Origin: Pseudomonadota bacterium
Lineage (GTDB): Bacteria > Desulfobacterota > Desulfobulbia > Desulfobulbales > DAOVYS01
Reading direction: 5' to 3'
Assembly: GCA_030635485.1 (NCBI GenBank)
Contig: DAOVYS010000129.1
Coordinates: 1 to 7,411, forward strand
DNA length: 7,411 nt
This document shows positions 5,385-7,411 of this stretch, piece by piece. The notes under the pieces are model-generated. The model did no database searches, was not told the origin of the DNA, and was given only the letters and a program-made list of their open reading frames with translations. The position numbers and the translations under genes were made by a program. The number at the start of each line of letters is the position of its first letter. Within the stretch, counting starts at the first letter, position 1.

Positions 5385-6424
5385 CCGGCAAGCTGACCGC
5401 AGGCGGCTGATATATCCGCGCCTCGGCTGTTTCTGATAATGACCGTATAGCCCGCACCCCATAGGATTTCCTGGAATTTTTCAACCCGTTCTTGTAATGG
5501 CTTATGAAAGGGTAGGGCGGCTGTTTCATTATAGGGGATCAGATTGATCTTGCACCGGATGTTGCGCAGTCTTTTGGCAAGAAGGGCCGCCTCCTCAGGC
5601 GAGTCATTTATATCTTTTAAAAGTACATATTCGATCATGATTCTCCTTCTCTTTGGAAGGGGAAATATTCGACACGCCTCAAGCAGGTTGTTGAGGGGAT
5701 ATTTCTTGTTCACTGGCATCAATCGGTCGCGTATCTTGTCATCAGCCGCATGAAGTGAGATTGCCAGGTTGACGGCGGAATGGCGGCCCAGTTTTTCCAT
5801 CTGCGGGATAAGGCCGCAGGTCGAGACCGTGATTTTCCGGCTTGAGAAATTAAGCCCTCGTTGGTCCATGAGAATATCTAATGCGGAAAGCAGATTGGAA
5901 AGGTTTGCCAGCGGTTCTCCCATGCCCATGAAGACCAGATTGTCCAGACTGCCCATCTCTTTACCGGTTATATATTCAATCGCGGCGCAGACCTGATTCA
6001 CCATCTCGGATGGGGTTAGATTTCTTTTAAATCCCATGGCCCCGGTCAGGCAGAAACCGCATCCCATGGCGCATCCGACCTGTGATGAAACACAAAGCGT
6101 ATTTCGATCTTGTTCCGGGATCAATACGGTTTCGATCAGGGCTTTATCTTTTAGTTTAAAAGCGAATTTTATTGTGCCGTCTTCTGATTTTTCAAGAGTG
6201 GATGGGGTAAATACGCTTATTTGAGTTTTTTGGGCCAGCTTCTCCCGGAGTTCTAAGGAGAGGTCGGTCATCTGGGAAAAAGAGGTGATGCCGGGACGAT
6301 AAAGCCATGAGAATATCTGCCTGGCCCTGAAAGGCTTGAGACCCATTTCCGCAACAAAAGTGGTCAGCTCTTCAAGTGTGAAATCTTTCAGGTCCGGTTT
6401 GCTATTGGTGGTTGAAAGGGACAT
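5321..6424 (-). CDS. rlmN: RlmN, dual-specificity 23S rRNA (A2503-C2) / tRNA (A37-C2) methyltransferase
   Basis: The protein has 367 residues and is a radical-SAM methyltransferase that adds a methyl to C2 of A2503 in 23S rRNA and of A37 in some tRNAs. The [4Fe-4S]/SAM cluster motif is C118-AMG-C122-GF-C125. Conserved E98 lies in IETVLIP, GMGEPLAN is at 167-174 and SLHA at 223-226. The second catalytic cysteine, the one that becomes methylated, is C342 in ACGQL. This C118/C342 pair separates RlmN from a generic radical-SAM protein. The ATG at 6424 precedes the conserved DLKDFTLEEL, but no Shine-Dalgarno is seen. The residues after ACGQLAG (348-367) are read from palindromic copy 1 and end at a TAG in its loop. 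The gene follows nadC on the same strand after 146 bases that hold palindromic copy 2, so co-transcription is possible. Confidence 0.96.
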   Translation of the reverse strand: MSLSTTNSKPDLKDFTLEELTTFVAEMGLKPFRARQIFSWLYRPGITSFSQMTDLSLELREKLAQKTQISVFTPSTLEKSEDGTIKFAFKLKDKALIETVLIPEQDRNTLCVSSQVGCAMGCGFCLTGAMGFKRNLTPSEMVNQVCAAIEYITGKEMGSLDNLVFMGMGEPLANLSNLLSALDILMDQRGLNFSSRKITVSTCGLIPQMEKLGRHSAVNLAISLHAADDKIRDRLMPVNKKYPLNNLLEACRIFPLPKRRRIMIEYVLLKDINDSPEEAALLAKRLRNIRCKINLIPYNETAALPFHKPLQERVEKFQEILWGAGYTVIIRNSRGADISAACGQLAGCKRSPAPHMSVIRADGIVDL

Positions 6425-6434
6425 GGGAAAATGG

Positions 6435-6473
6435 CTAAGACCGCGCAGGTTGAAAATTAGTAATAAATTTCAT
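6435..6473 (-). CDS. Possible 12-codon leader peptide before rlmN
   Basis: On the minus strand ATG at 6473-6471 opens MKFITNFQPARS and stops at TAG 6437-6435. AGAGG (6485-6481) lies 7 bases upstream of the ATG, while rlmN itself has no such site. The stop is 10 bases before the rlmN ATG and in another frame, a spacing that would allow coupling. Short ORFs of this size are common by chance, so this is weak. Confidence 0.2.
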   Translation of the reverse strand: MKFITNFQPARS

Positions 6474-6495
6474 GGATCAGCCTCTGGTGGGCTGT

Positions 6496-6576
6496 ATGAT
6501 AAACGGTTTTAGGTGCTGCATATACACGTAATCAGGCCTGATTACGTGTATATGCAGTGCATGAGGCCGTTTACAT
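6496..6576. repeat. Long palindromic element, copy 2 (between nadC and rlmN)
   Basis: The core is a perfect 42-bp palindrome with no spacer (6516-6557; each half starts CTGCATATACACG and ends ATCAGG at the centre). The outer ends are TAAACGG (6500-6506, within ATGATAAACGG from 6496) and CCGTTTACAT (6567-6576). The flanks are 20 and 19 bases, the same plan as copy 1. The right end supplies the nadC stop codon: TTA at 6571-6573 reads TAA on the minus strand. Confidence 0.88.
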
Positions 6577-7404
6577 GCATCTCATGCTGATGTCGCAGGC
6601 AGGTGCCGAGTGGGTGATTGCGCCGATTGAAATGATGTCAATGCCGGTTTCCGCAATAGCTCTTATGTTGTTCAGACTGATTCCGCCTGAAGCCTCAAGA
6701 ACAGCCTTTCCACCAACCAGTGTGACAGCCTGCTTTATAACAGGGATCTCCATGTTGTCCAGCATGATGATCTCGACCCCGCATGCAAGGCATTCCTCGA
6801 CCTGCTCAAGGTTTTCCGTTTCAACCTCTACTTTCAGGCAGTGGTGGGTATTTTCCCGGACAAGTCGTACAGCCTCGGTGATGGAGCCGCATGCCGCAAT
6901 ATGATTGTCCTTGATCAAGATCCCGTCCGAGAGGTTGAAACGGTGATTACGGCCCCCCCCGACCCGGACCGCGTATTTTTCAAGCGCTCTTAAGCCGGGG
7001 GTCGTCTTTCGCGTATCCACAATTTTGACGGGCAAAGGCGCAACCCGCTCCACAAACCTGGAAGTCAGAGTTGCAATGCCGCACAATCTCTGGACCAGGT
7101 TCAGGGCAACCCTTTCAGCCTCCAGGATGTCCGCGATCGGACCTTTGATCCTAAGAAGGATGTCTCCCGGTGAAACCTCTGTCGCATCAGCCGTTGCATT
7201 TGATATCTCGATTCCGGGATTTCTGACATGAAATACGAGCCCTGCAACCTTTTCCATGCCCGCGGCAATAAAAGATTCCTTTGCTACAAACACAGCCTCT
7301 CCGATCTGCTTTGCCCGGAAGATGGCTTCAGACGTGATATCCCCGTTTCCGATATCTTCGGCCAGGAAGTGTTCCACGGATTTTCGGATTAAAGGTTCAT
7401 TCAT
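6571..7404 (-). CDS. nadC: Nicotinate-nucleotide pyrophosphorylase (quinolinate phosphoribosyltransferase)
   Basis: The protein has 277 residues, a normal length and complete. It converts quinolinate and PRPP to nicotinate mononucleotide, CO2 and pyrophosphate, the first step common to de novo NAD synthesis after NadA/NadB. Visible motifs are EDIGNGDIT (16-24), EAERVALNLVQRLCGIATLT (95-114), DTRKTTPGLR (130-139), GGGRNHR (149-155), LSDGILIKDNHI (158-169), LDN (215-217), EASGGIS (237-243) and GAITHSAPACDIS (261-273), covering the quinolinate-binding Arg/Lys/His set and the PRPP-binding acid residues. The ATG at 7404 gives the family's usual N-terminus, but only 7 upstream bases are in the window, so the ribosome site cannot be judged. 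The TAA stop lies in the end of palindromic copy 2. Confidence 0.97.
   Translation of the reverse strand: MNEPLIRKSVEHFLAEDIGNGDITSEAIFRAKQIGEAVFVAKESFIAAGMEKVAGLVFHVRNPGIEISNATADATEVSPGDILLRIKGPIADILEAERVALNLVQRLCGIATLTSRFVERVAPLPVKIVDTRKTTPGLRALEKYAVRVGGGRNHRFNLSDGILIKDNHIAACGSITEAVRLVRENTHHCLKVEVETENLEQVEECLACGVEIIMLDNMEIPVIKQAVTLVGGKAVLEASGGISLNNIRAIAETGIDIISIGAITHSAPACDISMRCM
6953..6960. repeat. C8/G8 homopolymer inside the nadC active-site motif
   Basis: Eight C on the plus strand encode the glycines of VGGGRNHR as GGG GGG GGC on the minus strand. The tract is a mutation hot spot where a one-base slip would truncate NadC. Confidence 0.7.
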
Positions 7405-7411
7405 TGGTAAC

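Noticed and set aside
5235..5392. The inverted repeat as an ordinary intrinsic terminator for the convergent genes.
   Set aside because: The stem is far longer than a terminator, no T tract follows on either strand, and a related copy lies elsewhere.
6557..6904. Plus-strand open frame of 115 codons antisense to nadC.
   Set aside because: It is the complement of conserved nadC codons and has no supporting motif.

Overview
The window looks like a bacterial chromosome fragment of moderate GC. The most likely source is a Desulfobacterota (deltaproteobacterial, sulfate-reducer-like) or related anaerobe. That is inferred from the protein flavour: a RlmN with the CGFC cluster, an AMP-ligase/ACP/acyltransferase set and a CPHC thioredoxin-fold protein. 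It also rests on the many small palindromes between genes. No taxonomic marker settles it. I see no tRNA, rRNA, CRISPR array, prophage or transposase gene.

Layout. Bases 1-70 hold the first 23 codons of an unidentified minus-strand gene with a strong Shine-Dalgarno. Bases 71-451 are non-coding and rich in hairpins, and contain a plausible sigma70 promoter for the first plus-strand gene. The plus strand then carries a DPM-like family 2 glycosyltransferase (452-1318), a thioredoxin-fold/CPHC protein with a helical-repeat tail (1442-2422), an AMP-forming acyl ligase (2551-4314), and an acyl carrier protein fused to a PlsC-type acyltransferase (4311-5234). The last two overlap by 4 bases. The minus strand, convergent with these, carries nadC (6571-7404) followed by rlmN (5321-6424).

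How the genes work together. The ligase, ACP and acyltransferase form one logical unit: activate a fatty acid, load it on the carrier, transfer it to a glycerophospholipid or lysophospholipid. The glycosyltransferase is probably membrane-bound and may use a polyprenyl-phosphate acceptor, but nothing in the sequence ties it to the lipid genes. rlmN (rRNA/tRNA adenine-C2 methylation) and nadC (NAD synthesis) are housekeeping genes.

Two things deserve most attention. (1) The ligase and the ACP-acyltransferase look like one roughly 894-residue protein split by a -1 frame change. The sequence A AAA AAC lies in the right phase at 4188-4194, and the -1 frame is open from there into the ACP. (2) Two long palindromes (5273-5384 and 6496-6576) are related copies of one element. 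They share ATGTAAACG-like ends and a 21-bp perfect core stem that differs at six positions, each compensated in the opposite arm. One copy encodes the last 20 residues of RlmN; the other supplies the nadC stop codon. Other intergenic repeats are a REP-like hairpin with a 5' GTAG (1399-1430), a 7-bp tandem repeat containing a gene's stop codon (2404-2455), a decayed TTCCCACGC palindrome (2469-2491) and a large imperfect inverted repeat (227-302).
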